The position numbers were made by a program, and so were the translations under genes. Shown here piece after piece: positions 1-5,975 of a DNA stretch of 8,059 bases; the stretch's first letter is position 1; every line of letters begins with the position of its first letter. The notes under the pieces were generated by a model. The model had not been told where the DNA came from and did no database searches. It worked only from the letters and a program-made list of their open reading frames with translations. Source of the DNA: Pseudonocardiales bacterium (lineage in GTDB: Bacteria > Actinomycetota > Actinomycetes > Mycobacteriales > Pseudonocardiaceae). The stretch is taken from the NCBI GenBank assembly GCA_013695005.1, contig JACDBJ010000006.1:1-8059 (forward strand). The letters run 5' to 3'.

Positions 1-1
1 G

Positions 2-613
2 GTCGTTGAGGGCCTGGTGGAAGCCGTGCCACGGAGGTACCGGGCGCTCGTCGTCTTGGCCGCTGGGACTGGAATGCGCCAAGGCGAATGCTTCGGGCTG
101 TGTCAGGACCGCATCGCGTTCCTACACCGGACTCTGCGAGTGGATCAACAACTTGTGCTGGTGCCCAACAAAGACGCATTCCTTGCACCGCCGAAGACCG
201 CTGCCTCGCACCGCACGATCCCGCTGCCGCAAGTCGTCGTCACGACCCTGGCAGAACACATCGAACGCTTCCCAGTCGAACACACAGACAGGCTGATCTT
301 CACCGACGATGATGGCGAGGCCATCCGGCGGACATGGTTCTCCCGCGAGGTCTGGCGACCGGCAGTAGAGAAGGCCGGTGCTCCGAAGGGCACCGGCATG
401 CACGAGCTCCGGCACTACTACGCGTCGCTGCTCATTCGGCACGGAGAGTCGGTCAAGACCGTCCAGCGCCGCCTAGGCCACGCAACAGCAGCAGAGACCC
501 TGGACACCTACTCCCACCTGTGGCCCGACTCCGACGATCGAACGCGTGAGGCCATTGACAGCGTCTTCGGTCCTCATGTGCCCCCGGTGTGCCCCGAGGA
601 GGAGTCCGGTTGA
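2..613 (+). CDS. Tyrosine recombinase (phage/ICE-type integrase), C-terminal catalytic domain, 5' end outside window
   Basis: Site-specific DNA strand exchange enzyme that integrates or excises a mobile element. The frame is open from base 2, so the N-terminal DNA-binding part lies outside the window; 203 residues are visible. The whole catalytic set of the family can be read: Arg in TGMRQGE (bases 77-79), Lys in PPKTAASHR, His and Arg in HELRHYY, His in RLGHATA, and the nucleophile Tyr in DTYSHLW, about 33 residues before the TGA stop at 611-613. The domain therefore looks intact rather than decayed. About a third of the first 60 codons end in A or T (CAA, GCA, ACT, CTT, CTA), against about 2 of 61 in the permease gene downstream, which fits horizontal transfer. 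It runs convergently into rnpB, about 25 bp away. The family call is firm; which element it belongs to (phage, AICE-type conjugative element or remnant) cannot be seen. Confidence 0.93.
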   Translation, partial: VVEGLVEAVPRRYRALVVLAAGTGMRQGECFGLCQDRIAFLHRTLRVDQQLVLVPNKDAFLAPPKTAASHRTIPLPQVVVTTLAEHIERFPVEHTDRLIFTDDDGEAIRRTWFSREVWRPAVEKAGAPKGTGMHELRHYYASLLIRHGESVKTVQRRLGHATAAETLDTYSHLWPDSDDRTREAIDSVFGPHVPPVCPEEESG

Positions 614-617
614 CTCC
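601..617. terminator. Short hairpin between integrase and rnpB 3' ends
   Basis: A perfect 6-bp inverted repeat, GGAGTC (601-606) and GACTCC (612-617), with a 5-base loop, spans the integrase stop codon and lies just beyond the 3' end of rnpB. Its position between two convergent genes suits a bidirectional terminator. There is no T-run on either side, so it could equally be part of a recombinase site or chance. Confidence 0.35.
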
Positions 618-638
618 ATCGCAGGTCACAGGCTTGGG

Positions 639-1056
639 GCGGACGAGCTGGCCTGTAAGCCGGATCCTGTCCCCGGGCGCCTTGCGGCGCTCCGGTGGGC
701 GGCCATCCATCTAGTCCCGCCGTTGCCGGCGGGCTCTGTGCGGCCTACCCGCAGGCATCGGGCGGGCAGCCCTCGAACGCCTGCGCAGCGGCCCGGCTTG
801 CACCGAGCCGCCTCTTGGCCTTGCTCCGGGTGGGGTTTGCCAAGCCATCCCGGTCACCCGGGATGCTGGTGGTCTCTTACACCACCGTTTCACCCTTACC
901 CCGCGCGCGCGGCGCGAGGCGGTCTGTTCTCTGTGGCACTTTCCCGCGGGTTGCCCCGGGTTGCCGTTAGCAACCACCCTGCCCTGCGGAGTCCGGACTT
1001 TCCTCGGCACCGGGCCCGCAGGCCCAGCAACGCGGCCGCCCGGCCAGCTCGTCCGC
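639..1056 (-). ncRNA. rnpB: RNase P RNA (bacterial type A), catalytic subunit
   Basis: Ribozyme component of RNase P, which cleaves the 5' leader from pre-tRNAs together with the protein RnpA. On the minus strand the conserved bacterial core is plain: GAGGAAAGUCCGGACUCC (complement of 988-1005), the ACAGAGAACAGACCGCC segment (918-934), GGGUAAGGGUGAAACGGUGG (about 883-902), the late UAGAUGGAUGGCCGCC element (about 698-713), and a 3' GGAUCCGGCUUACAGG segment. A GGU in a GGUGCAAG loop (complement of about 797-804) is placed to pair with the tRNA CCA end. The two ends close a perfect 15-bp P1 helix, GCGGACGAGCUGGCC (1056-1042) with its complement (653-639). The ends are set from this helix and may be off by a few bases. 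The length, about 418 nt, is normal for actinobacteria. Long open frames across this stretch are not genes. Confidence 0.97.
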
Positions 1057-1062
1057 TCGCGG

Positions 1063-1068
1063 AGTGTA
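1063..1068 (-). promoter_or_regulatory. Candidate -10 box of rnpB
   Basis: On the minus strand TACACT (fits TAnnnT) lies 6 bases before the first base of the P1 helix, the right distance to start transcription at about 1056. I find no convincing -35 box 16-18 bases upstream, so this rests on position and the -10 match only. Confidence 0.4.
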
Positions 1069-1090
1069 ACGCCAGGGGTCGCCGGACCAT

Positions 1091-1107
1091 GCCCGCAGCA
1101 AGCGGGC
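1091..1107. repeat. Perfect inverted repeat in the rnpB/permease divergent gap
   Basis: GCCCGC (1091-1096) and GCGGGC (1102-1107) with loop AGCAA. It lies upstream of both rnpB and the TSUP permease, so it could be an operator or a leader hairpin. Short GC-rich inverted repeats are common by chance in such a genome. Confidence 0.35.
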
Positions 1108-1137
1108 GGATTAGCCTGCTGGGGTGAGCGAGCGGTC

Positions 1138-1899
1138 TTGATCGACTACTCCCCCGGCTCGCTGTCGTTCCTGATCGCCGCCGGGCTCGCCGCCGGGTTG
1201 GTGAACGCCGTGGCCGGCGGCGGGTCGCTGCTGGTGTTCCCGGCGCTGCTGGCCGTCGGGCTGCCGCCGTTGCAGGCGAACGTCACCAACTCCGTAGCGC
1301 AGTGGCCCGGCTTCCTTGGCCTCGTGCTCGGCGGACGCGAGGAGCTGGAAGGCCAGCGCGGGCGGATCGTCTCGCTGACCGCAGTGGCCGTGGCCGGCTC
1401 GCTGGTCGGCTGCCTGCTGCTGCTGGCCTTGCCGGGCGCCGTGTTCGACACGATCGTGCCCGTCCTCGTGCTGCTTGCCAGCCTGCTGCTGGCCGCGCAG
1501 TCGCAGCTCAAGCGTCTGGCCGGCAATCCTGGTCCCGACGCGCCGGACCGGCCTGCGCTGCTGCTGCCCGTCGTGTTCGTCGCCTCCATCTACGGCGGGT
1601 ACTTCGGCGGCGCGCTCGGGGTGATCCTCATCTCGGTGCTCGCGCTGGCCACCCATGACCGGCTGGTGCGGGTCAACGCGCTGAAGGGTGTGCTCTCGCT
1701 GATCATCACGACGGTCACGGTGGTGGTGTTCGCGATCGCTGCGCCGGTCGACTGGCTCGCCGTCGCCGTGCTGGCGCCGGCCACACTCGTCGGCGGGTTC
1801 ATCGGCGCCCGGGTGGCGAGGCGGCTGCCGGAGGCGGTGCTGCGGTGGTCGGTCGTCACGCTCGGGATCGCAGTCGCTGTCTACCTGTTCGTCCGCTAG
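1138..1899 (+). CDS. TSUP / TauE-SafE family membrane permease
   Basis: Integral membrane protein of the 4-toluene sulfonate uptake permease (TSUP) family, whose members move sulfite, sulfonates, sulfoacetate or other small organic anions. With TTG 1138 as start it has 253 residues, the family's usual size. It shows the N-terminal signature GLVNAVAGGGS (residues 20-30), the second-half counterpart GGYFGGALGVI (about 153-163), then NALKG (180-184) and GGFIGARVARRLP (about 219-231), with roughly seven to eight hydrophobic segments of the two-repeat fold. A TTG start is chosen because no ATG or GTG lies in frame between the rnpB region and the first membrane segment; GGGGTGAG sits about 10 bases upstream. 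Longer in-frame starts would run through rnpB and give a basic, non-membrane leader. A possible -10 (TAGCCT, 1112-1117) precedes it. It converges with the mct-like gene. The substrate cannot be told from sequence. Confidence 0.9.
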   Translation: MIDYSPGSLSFLIAAGLAAGLVNAVAGGGSLLVFPALLAVGLPPLQANVTNSVAQWPGFLGLVLGGREELEGQRGRIVSLTAVAVAGSLVGCLLLLALPGAVFDTIVPVLVLLASLLLAAQSQLKRLAGNPGPDAPDRPALLLPVVFVASIYGGYFGGALGVILISVLALATHDRLVRVNALKGVLSLIITTVTVVVFAIAAPVDWLAVAVLAPATLVGGFIGARVARRLPEAVLRWSVVTLGIAVAVYLFVR

Positions 1900-1935
1900 G
1901 CCCGCGCCGCCAACTCCGATCCGCGCGCCGAATGC

Positions 1936-1969
1936 GGTCCTCGCACGGTCCAGGGAGCGTGTGAGGACC
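1936..1969. terminator. Bidirectional terminator hairpin between permease and mct-like gene
   Basis: GGTCCTCGCAC (1936-1946) pairs with GTGTGAGGACC (1959-1969) over 11 positions with one G-T wobble, around a 12-base loop. It sits in the middle of the 85-bp gap between two convergent stop codons (1899 and 1985), exactly where a shared terminator is expected. No T-tract follows on either strand, as is common in GC-rich actinomycetes. Confidence 0.6.
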
Positions 1970-1984
1970 TCAATGAGCGCGCGG

Positions 1985-3202
1985 CTAGCGCGGGCCGGCG
2001 ACGACGCCGGCGCCGTGCAACCGCCCGATCTCCGCCGACGACAGCCCCATGACGTCGGCGAGGATCTGGTCGGTGTGCTCCCCAAGCAGTGGTGCGGGCC
2101 GCGGCGGGAGCCGCTCGGCTGCTGAGAACTCCAGCGGCGAGCCCGGCATGAGGTAGCGGCCGATCCCCGGTTGGTCGACCTCGGCGAACATCGGGTTGGC
2201 CGGTGAGCAGCGCGGATCGTCGGCCACCAGGTCGGCGAAGCTCTGGTATCTGCTCCAGGCGACGCCGTTGGAGTCGAAGCGCGCCCGCACGTCGTCGAGG
2301 GTTCGAGCCGCGACCCACGGCTCCAGAGCCGCCGCGATCTCCTCCCGCGCGAAGAACCGGTCGCCCTCCTTGCTCAGGTCCACCCCGAGCGACTTCTCGA
2401 TCTGGGCGCACGCGTCGCCGAGGTCGGCGGCGGCGACCAGGCCGCGCCATTGCCGGGGTGTCAGGCCGAGGACCATCACCCGCCGCCCGTCGCTGGTCGC
2501 GAAGTCCCGCCCGAACGCCCCGAACAGATAGTTGCCGAACCGCGGCCGGTCGACGCCGTTGACCTGCACCTCCGCGATGTTGCCCAGGTGACCCGCCGTC
2601 GCGAACGCCACATCCGACAGCGCCAGCCTGACGTACTGTCCGCTGCCGTCCAGCCGCCGCTTGCGCTCAGCCGCCAGCAGGCCGGTCGCGGCCAGCGTTC
2701 CGGTGACGACGTCCCACGCCGGCAGGACGTGGTTCACCGGCCCGTCCACGTCCGTCGGCCCGGTGACGAACGGGAAGCCTGCGGAGGCGTTGACGGTGTA
2801 GTCCACCTCCGACGAGCCGTCCGGGTTGCCGACGACGTGCACCATGATCAGGTCCGGCCGCCTGGCACACAGCGCGTCGTAGGCGAGCCAGCCAGCCGCA
2901 GGGAAGTTCGTCACGAAGAGCCCCGCGTCCGGGCCGGGTGCGGTGATCAGCTCCGTGAGCAGCTCCTGGCCGCGGGGCGAGCGCAGGTCCACCGCGATCG
3001 AGCGCTTGCCCTTGTTCATCCCGGCCCAGAACAGGCTCCTGCCGTCTGCGGTGACCGGCCAGCGCCCGGCGTCGAGGCCGCCTCCGATCTGGTCGAACCG
3101 GATGACGTCCGCGCCGAGCTGGGCCAGTGTCATCCCGCCGAGCGGGGCGGCGACGAACGCCGAGCCCTCGACCACCCGCATGCCGGCGAGGATGCCCGTC
3201 AT
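1985..3202 (-). CDS. mct: CaiB/BaiF CoA transferase, probable mesaconyl-CoA C1-C4 CoA transferase (2-methylfumaryl-CoA isomerase)
   Basis: Class III CoA transferase of 405 residues, the usual family length. Its N-terminus (RVVEGSAFVAAPLGG, residues 9-23, then LAQLGADVIRFD, 26-37, and GRWPVTADGRSLFWAGMNKGKRS, 46-68) and C-terminus (QPGIGRYLMPGSPLEF, 344-359; LGEHTD, 373-378) match closely, from memory, the Chloroflexus Mct enzyme, which shifts CoA within mesaconyl-CoA from C1 to C4. Generic family members lack the GSAFVAAPLGG signature. The likely catalytic Asp that forms the acyl-anhydride is D164 in LPAWDVVTG. It follows the hydratase gene with an ATGA overlap (3199-3202), so the two are translationally coupled; GGTGG lies 6 bases before the ATG. 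The family is certain; the exact substrate is inferred from motif identity and the hydratase partner. It could act on another branched C5 dicarboxylyl-CoA such as itaconyl- or citramalyl-CoA. Confidence 0.85.
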   Translation of the reverse strand: MTGILAGMRVVEGSAFVAAPLGGMTLAQLGADVIRFDQIGGGLDAGRWPVTADGRSLFWAGMNKGKRSIAVDLRSPRGQELLTELITAPGPDAGLFVTNFPAAGWLAYDALCARRPDLIMVHVVGNPDGSSEVDYTVNASAGFPFVTGPTDVDGPVNHVLPAWDVVTGTLAATGLLAAERKRRLDGSGQYVRLALSDVAFATAGHLGNIAEVQVNGVDRPRFGNYLFGAFGRDFATSDGRRVMVLGLTPRQWRGLVAAADLGDACAQIEKSLGVDLSKEGDRFFAREEIAAALEPWVAARTLDDVRARFDSNGVAWSRYQSFADLVADDPRCSPANPMFAEVDQPGIGRYLMPGSPLEFSAAERLPPRPAPLLGEHTDQILADVMGLSSAEIGRLHGAGVVAGPR

Positions 3203-4230
3203 CGGCCGCCACCGTCCCCGGCCACCAGCCCGACGAAGCGCCAGTCGAGCACCGGGTCGTCGTCGCCGGAGCCGTCCACCCTGGTGGCGTGCACGATCGC
3301 TCGCAGCTCGGCCAGCCGGAAGCCGGCGCCGGGGTGCACGGCCTCGACGTGCAGCTCGGTGCGCAACACGTCGCCCTCGAACACCGGTCCGGTGTGGTCG
3401 CAGCTGCGCCAGGCCAGGATCGTGACCAGGTCCGGCAGCGCCCTGGTGGCCTGCGCGCCGGCGACCGAGATCGTGTGCCCGCCGTAGACCAGCCGCCGCC
3501 CGTACGGCGACGCAGCCGGGTCGGTGTGCGTCGCCGCCAGGTTCAGGGTCGCGCGGGCCAGCTCCGGCGCGCTGGTGACGGTGTCTCGGACCTCGACGTC
3601 GTACACGGTGCCCGGCGTGAGCTCGCCGGCCTCGGGGAAGTGCTCAAGCCGCCAGTCCGACGGCACCGCCGAGGCAAGTGCGTCGAGGTCGATGTCGGTC
3701 GGGATGTCGTCGAAGACGTCCTGATGGCCGGTCTCGGTGTGAGGGTCGCGCAGCGGGATCATCGGGCAGCGCCAGAAGTCCAGCACCCCCTGCTGATGCT
3801 GGTTGCTGACCTGCATCCGCAACGCCACGAGCCCGGTGGCGGGCCGCCCAGGCTTGCGGGCGTTCTGCCGCAGCGCGACCACCTCGACCCGGGTGCGCAG
3901 GGTGTCCCCCAGGTGCACCGGGCGTAGGAACCTCAGCCCGCGGTAGAACAGGTTGCCCCGGACCCGCTGGGACACCCCGGTGCTCTGGCCGATGGCGACG
4001 TGGCACACCAGCGTGGGATGCGCGAACGGCTCGGCGCGGCCCGTGACGGCCTTGGACAGCTCGCCGTCCAGCGGAAGCCGCATCCGGTCGCCGGACAACG
4101 CCTGGTGCAGCGCCGCCTGCCCAGCGGTCAGCGTCAGCGCGGGCGCGTCGTCGAAGACCTGCCCTCGCTCCAGGTCCTCGAAGAACGGCCCGCCCACCCG
4201 CACCCGGTTGGTCGTCATTTCCTCGATCAT
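3199..4230 (-). CDS. mch: Double-hotdog MaoC-type hydratase, probable mesaconyl-CoA (2-methylfumaryl-CoA) hydratase
   Basis: Predicted to interconvert beta-methylmalyl-CoA and mesaconyl-C1-CoA plus water. The 343 residues, from the ATG at 4230, hold two MaoC/hotdog halves. The first contains GGPFFEDLERGQ (13-24), LGDTLRTRVEVVALRQN (107-123) and NQHQQGVLDFWR (143-154). The second contains NLAATHTD (230-237), GRRLVYGGHTIS (244-255) and PVFEGDVLRT (282-291). This layout and these motifs resemble the Mch enzymes of Chloroflexus and Rhodobacter as I remember them. In the second half the usual MaoC Asp-x4-His pair reads Asn230-x4-His235. Start: ATG 4230 has AAGG 9 bases upstream; an alternative ATG at 4218 has GAGG too close for a ribosome site but would fit a leaderless transcript. 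It is the first gene of the two-gene operon, and the mct-like gene overlaps its stop. Alternative: a hydratase for another branched enoyl-CoA. Confidence 0.8.
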   Translation of the reverse strand: MIEEMTTNRVRVGGPFFEDLERGQVFDDAPALTLTAGQAALHQALSGDRMRLPLDGELSKAVTGRAEPFAHPTLVCHVAIGQSTGVSQRVRGNLFYRGLRFLRPVHLGDTLRTRVEVVALRQNARKPGRPATGLVALRMQVSNQHQQGVLDFWRCPMIPLRDPHTETGHQDVFDDIPTDIDLDALASAVPSDWRLEHFPEAGELTPGTVYDVEVRDTVTSAPELARATLNLAATHTDPAASPYGRRLVYGGHTISVAGAQATRALPDLVTILAWRSCDHTGPVFEGDVLRTELHVEAVHPGAGFRLAELRAIVHATRVDGSGDDDPVLDWRFVGLVAGDGGGR

Positions 4231-4279
4231 CGTAGGAGACCTTGTCGCACCTCGGGAGCACACTGGTCGGGTGGACGGG
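4221..4279. promoter_or_regulatory. Divergent control region between mch-like operon and araC-type regulator
   Basis: Only about 50 bp separate the two divergent starts, so both promoters and any operator must lie here or inside the gene starts. On the minus strand TACGAT (4234-4229) fits a -10 box and would start transcription at about 4222, close to the alternative ATG at 4218. An imperfect inverted repeat, CCTCGAT (4221-4227) against ATCGTAGG (4229-4236), covers the same spot and is a possible operator. No good -35 box is visible, which would suit an activator-dependent promoter. All of this is inference. Confidence 0.4.
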
Positions 4280-5059
4280 ATGCAACTCGATGTGGCGGAG
4301 CGCACGCCGCCGCCGGAGCTTGCGCCGTACATCGCCCGCTACAGCGGTTACTCGCTGCGCCCGCTCGGCTCGGAACCGATCCGGCGGCGGGAGATACCCA
4401 CTGGTCTGGTCACGGTGATCCTCACCTTCGAGGGCAAGCTGACGATCACCGATCCCGGCGGCTCGGCGACCTTCAGCTCGTTCGTGGCCGGCATCGACGA
4501 GCACTCCGTTCTGACCGAGTACGGCGAGCTGCACGGCATGCAGCTCGACCTGCCGCCGCTCGGCGCGTACCGGCTGTTCGGCCTCCCGATGCGCGAGCTG
4601 GCCAACACCACCATCGAGCTGGACGCGCTGGACGAGCGACCATGGAGCGCCTTGATCACGCAGCTGGCGGATGCGCCCGGCTGGGAGGAACGGTTCGCGC
4701 TGCTCGACGAAACCCTGTTGGGGTGGGCGGACGAGGGTCCGGCGCCGGACCCGGCGGTGGCGTGGGCGCTGCGGCGGCTGCAGCATACCGGCGGCCTGGC
4801 GCCGGTCGGTGCGCTGGCCGCCGAGATCGGGTGGAGCAGGCGGCACTTCGGAGCCCGGTTCCACGAGCAGGTCGGGATGGGGCCGAAGGCGACGGCCAGT
4901 GTGCTGCGCTTCCGCCACGCGGTACGCCTGCTCGGTACCGAGGCCACTATCAGCGACGTGGCCGCCGCGAGCGGCTACGCCGACCACAGCCACCTGACCA
5001 GGGAGTTTCGCCGACTCGCGGGCTGCACCCCCTCGGAGTACCGGCTCGCCGGCGCCTGA
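4280..5059 (+). CDS. AraC-family transcriptional regulator
   Basis: DNA-binding regulator of 259 residues. The N-terminal half, with PPPELAPYIARYSGY (10-24) and the beta-rich REIPTGLVTVILTFEGKL segment (37-54), resembles the sensor domain found in short AraC proteins of actinomycetes. The C-terminal 85 or so residues carry the two helix-turn-helix motifs: GALAAEIGWSRRHFGARF (177-194) and ISDVAAASGYADHSHLTREF (224-243), ending with the family hallmark GCTPSEYR (248-255). ATG 4280 is preferred because it begins close to the conserved PPELAPYI; GTG 4271 is in frame and would add three residues. Neither has a strong ribosome site. It is divergent from the mch-mct pair across a very short gap, so control of that operon, possibly in response to a CoA-pathway intermediate, is the simplest reading. 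The effector is unknown. Confidence 0.92.
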   Translation: MQLDVAERTPPPELAPYIARYSGYSLRPLGSEPIRRREIPTGLVTVILTFEGKLTITDPGGSATFSSFVAGIDEHSVLTEYGELHGMQLDLPPLGAYRLFGLPMRELANTTIELDALDERPWSALITQLADAPGWEERFALLDETLLGWADEGPAPDPAVAWALRRLQHTGGLAPVGALAAEIGWSRRHFGARFHEQVGMGPKATASVLRFRHAVRLLGTEATISDVAAASGYADHSHLTREFRRLAGCTPSEYRLAGA

Positions 5060-5064
5060 GCGCC

Positions 5065-5086
5065 GCCACTCATGTGGCATTTCTTG
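5065..5086 (+). terminator. Weak terminator after the araC-type gene
   Basis: GCCAC (5065-5069), loop TCAT, GTGGC (5074-5078), then ATTTCTT: a 5-bp stem followed by a T-rich run, 5 bases past the regulator's stop. The stem is short, and it overlaps the stop of the opposing hydrolase fragment. Confidence 0.35.
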
Positions 5087-5510
5087 CTCCCAGCGCATGT
5101 TCTGTCACACGAGTGGTGAGGCAGTGCTGGAAGAACTCCGTCAGCACCGGTGCCAAGGTTTCGTCCGGCACACCGTGCCACTCACCTGCCAGGCTGCGAT
5201 GCGTGCCGTTGGGCAGCGCGTTGACGATGTCGCCCGCCCAGCTGGTCAGCGGGCCGCTGGTGCCTTCGCTGTCCAGGACGAGAGTGGGTGCCGTCACCGA
5301 CGCGACAAGCTTCAGCGACGTCGCGTCGGAGATCCTGCAGTCGTAGACCAGGGTGTGGGCGACCGCCTCCAGCGCCGACCAGGACGGCGTCCCCGGCATC
5401 CCGTCGAGGAACTCGTCGGGCACGCCGATCGCCCTCTGGAAGCGCTCCGCCGCATCCCCGAGGCGGCCGGCAGCCACGAGCCCAGCGAGCTCGACACGCA
5501 GGTAGGCCAC
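5070..5510 (-). pseudogene. 5'-truncated alpha/beta-hydrolase remnant
   Basis: Only the C-terminal half of an alpha/beta-hydrolase-fold protein is present (146 codons from a GTG at 5510). It begins in the cap region (LAGLVAAGRLGDAAERF, 8-24; AIGVPDEFLD, 27-36), continues with PSWSALEAVAHTLVYD (42-57) and the late strand TAPTLVLDSEG (73-83), and has the expected catalytic His in GEWHGVPDETLAPVL (His112). The first 110-130 residues, including the oxyanion loop and the GxSxG nucleophile elbow, are absent: the frame closes with TGA at 5532-5534, and the opposite strand beyond is taken by the VOC gene starting at 5580. The tail past FFQHC also looks extended, ending 10 bp from the regulator's stop. 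Without the nucleophile it should not be a hydrolase; expression of a short protein cannot be excluded. Confidence 0.7.
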
Positions 5511-5566
5511 CGCTGGTCCGCGAGTCCCAGGTCACATTCGTCCAAGACGGCGGCAAGCGGCGCGTC

Positions 5567-5579
5567 TAGCGTTGCGGCC
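5567..5579 (+). promoter_or_regulatory. Candidate promoter for a leaderless VOC transcript
   Basis: TAGCGT (5567-5572) fits a -10 box and puts the start point at about 5579, right at the ATG (5580). AAGACG (5544-5549), 17 bases further up, matches the GAC core of a -35 box. No Shine-Dalgarno sequence precedes the ATG, which agrees with a leaderless message. Prediction only. Confidence 0.35.
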
Positions 5580-5975
5580 ATGGCACTCGACGACAAGCGA
5601 CCCAGCGTCTACCCCACCCTGCGCTACGCCGACGCGGACGCCGCGATCGCCTTCCTGACCGACGCCTTCGGGCTCACGCTCGGGGAGGTGTCCCGCGGGC
5701 CGGACGGCACCGTTAAGCACGCCGAGCTCGGTTGGGGCAACGGCGTGATCATGCTCGGTACGCGGTCCGACCCACCTGGCCCGTTCGACGGCGGCCCGGT
5801 GACGCTCTACCTCGCGGTCGAGGATCCTGACGCACACCACGACCGGGCCGTCGCGGCCGGCGCGGAGATCGTCATGCCACTGACCGACCAGCCCTACGGC
5901 TCACGGGAGTACGCCGCGACCGACACCGAGGGCAACAGCTGGAGCTTCGGCACCTACCAGCCGGAACTCCCCTAG
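5580..5975 (+). CDS. VOC-superfamily (glyoxalase/bleomycin-resistance-like) protein
   Basis: Small cytoplasmic protein of 131 residues with two beta-alpha-beta-beta-beta repeats of the vicinal-oxygen-chelate fold. The first runs from YPTLRYADADAAIAFLTDAFG (11-31) through KHAELGWGNGVIMLG (46-60). The second runs from VTLYLAVEDPDAHHDRAVAAGAEIV (74-98) to YGSREYAATDTEGNSWSFGTY (106-126). Possible metal ligands are His47, His86 or His87 and Glu118, as in the glyoxalase I/PhnB-like branch. This branch includes dioxygenases, antibiotic-binding proteins and many of unknown function, so no reaction is assigned. The ATG at 5580 is the only start that gives a normal length; longer upstream starts run through the hydrolase fragment. 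Its TAG stop overlaps the TAG stop of the opposing phosphatase gene inside the palindrome CCTAGG. Confidence 0.88.
   Translation: MALDDKRPSVYPTLRYADADAAIAFLTDAFGLTLGEVSRGPDGTVKHAELGWGNGVIMLGTRSDPPGPFDGGPVTLYLAVEDPDAHHDRAVAAGAEIVMPLTDQPYGSREYAATDTEGNSWSFGTYQPELP

Noticed and set aside
614..638. A tRNA gene as integration site beside the integrase
   Set aside because: The gap is about 25 bases and no cloverleaf can be read on either strand nearby; the only stable RNA present is rnpB.
546..1127. Long open frames on both strands over the rnpB region
   Set aside because: They fall on a clearly recognisable RNase P RNA; their translations are low-complexity Arg/Pro-rich and match no family.
961..1137. 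Longer N-terminus for the TSUP permease starting at 961
   Set aside because: It would run through the 5' part of rnpB and add a non-membrane basic leader; the TTG at 1138 gives the normal family length.
1111..2085. Large minus-strand frame opposite the permease
   Set aside because: Codon-shadow of the GC-rich permease gene: Gln/Arg/Asp-rich with no family features, whereas the plus strand has TSUP motifs.
2450..3927. Plus-strand frames opposite mct and mch
   Set aside because: Mirror images of the strong coding bias of the minus-strand genes; composition is Arg/Pro/Ser-rich.
3644..5098. 484-codon minus-strand frame across the regulator and the mch-like gene
   Set aside because: It overlaps two well-supported genes in other frames, and its translation is Arg/Ala/Gly/Gln-rich with no recognisable domain.
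5312..5596. Other minus-strand frame (MAATLDAPLAAVLDE...) as the missing N-terminus of the hydrolase by frameshift
   Set aside because: It supplies only about 25 residues without oxyanion loop or nucleophile elbow, and overlaps the VOC start; a single frameshift cannot restore the hydrolase.
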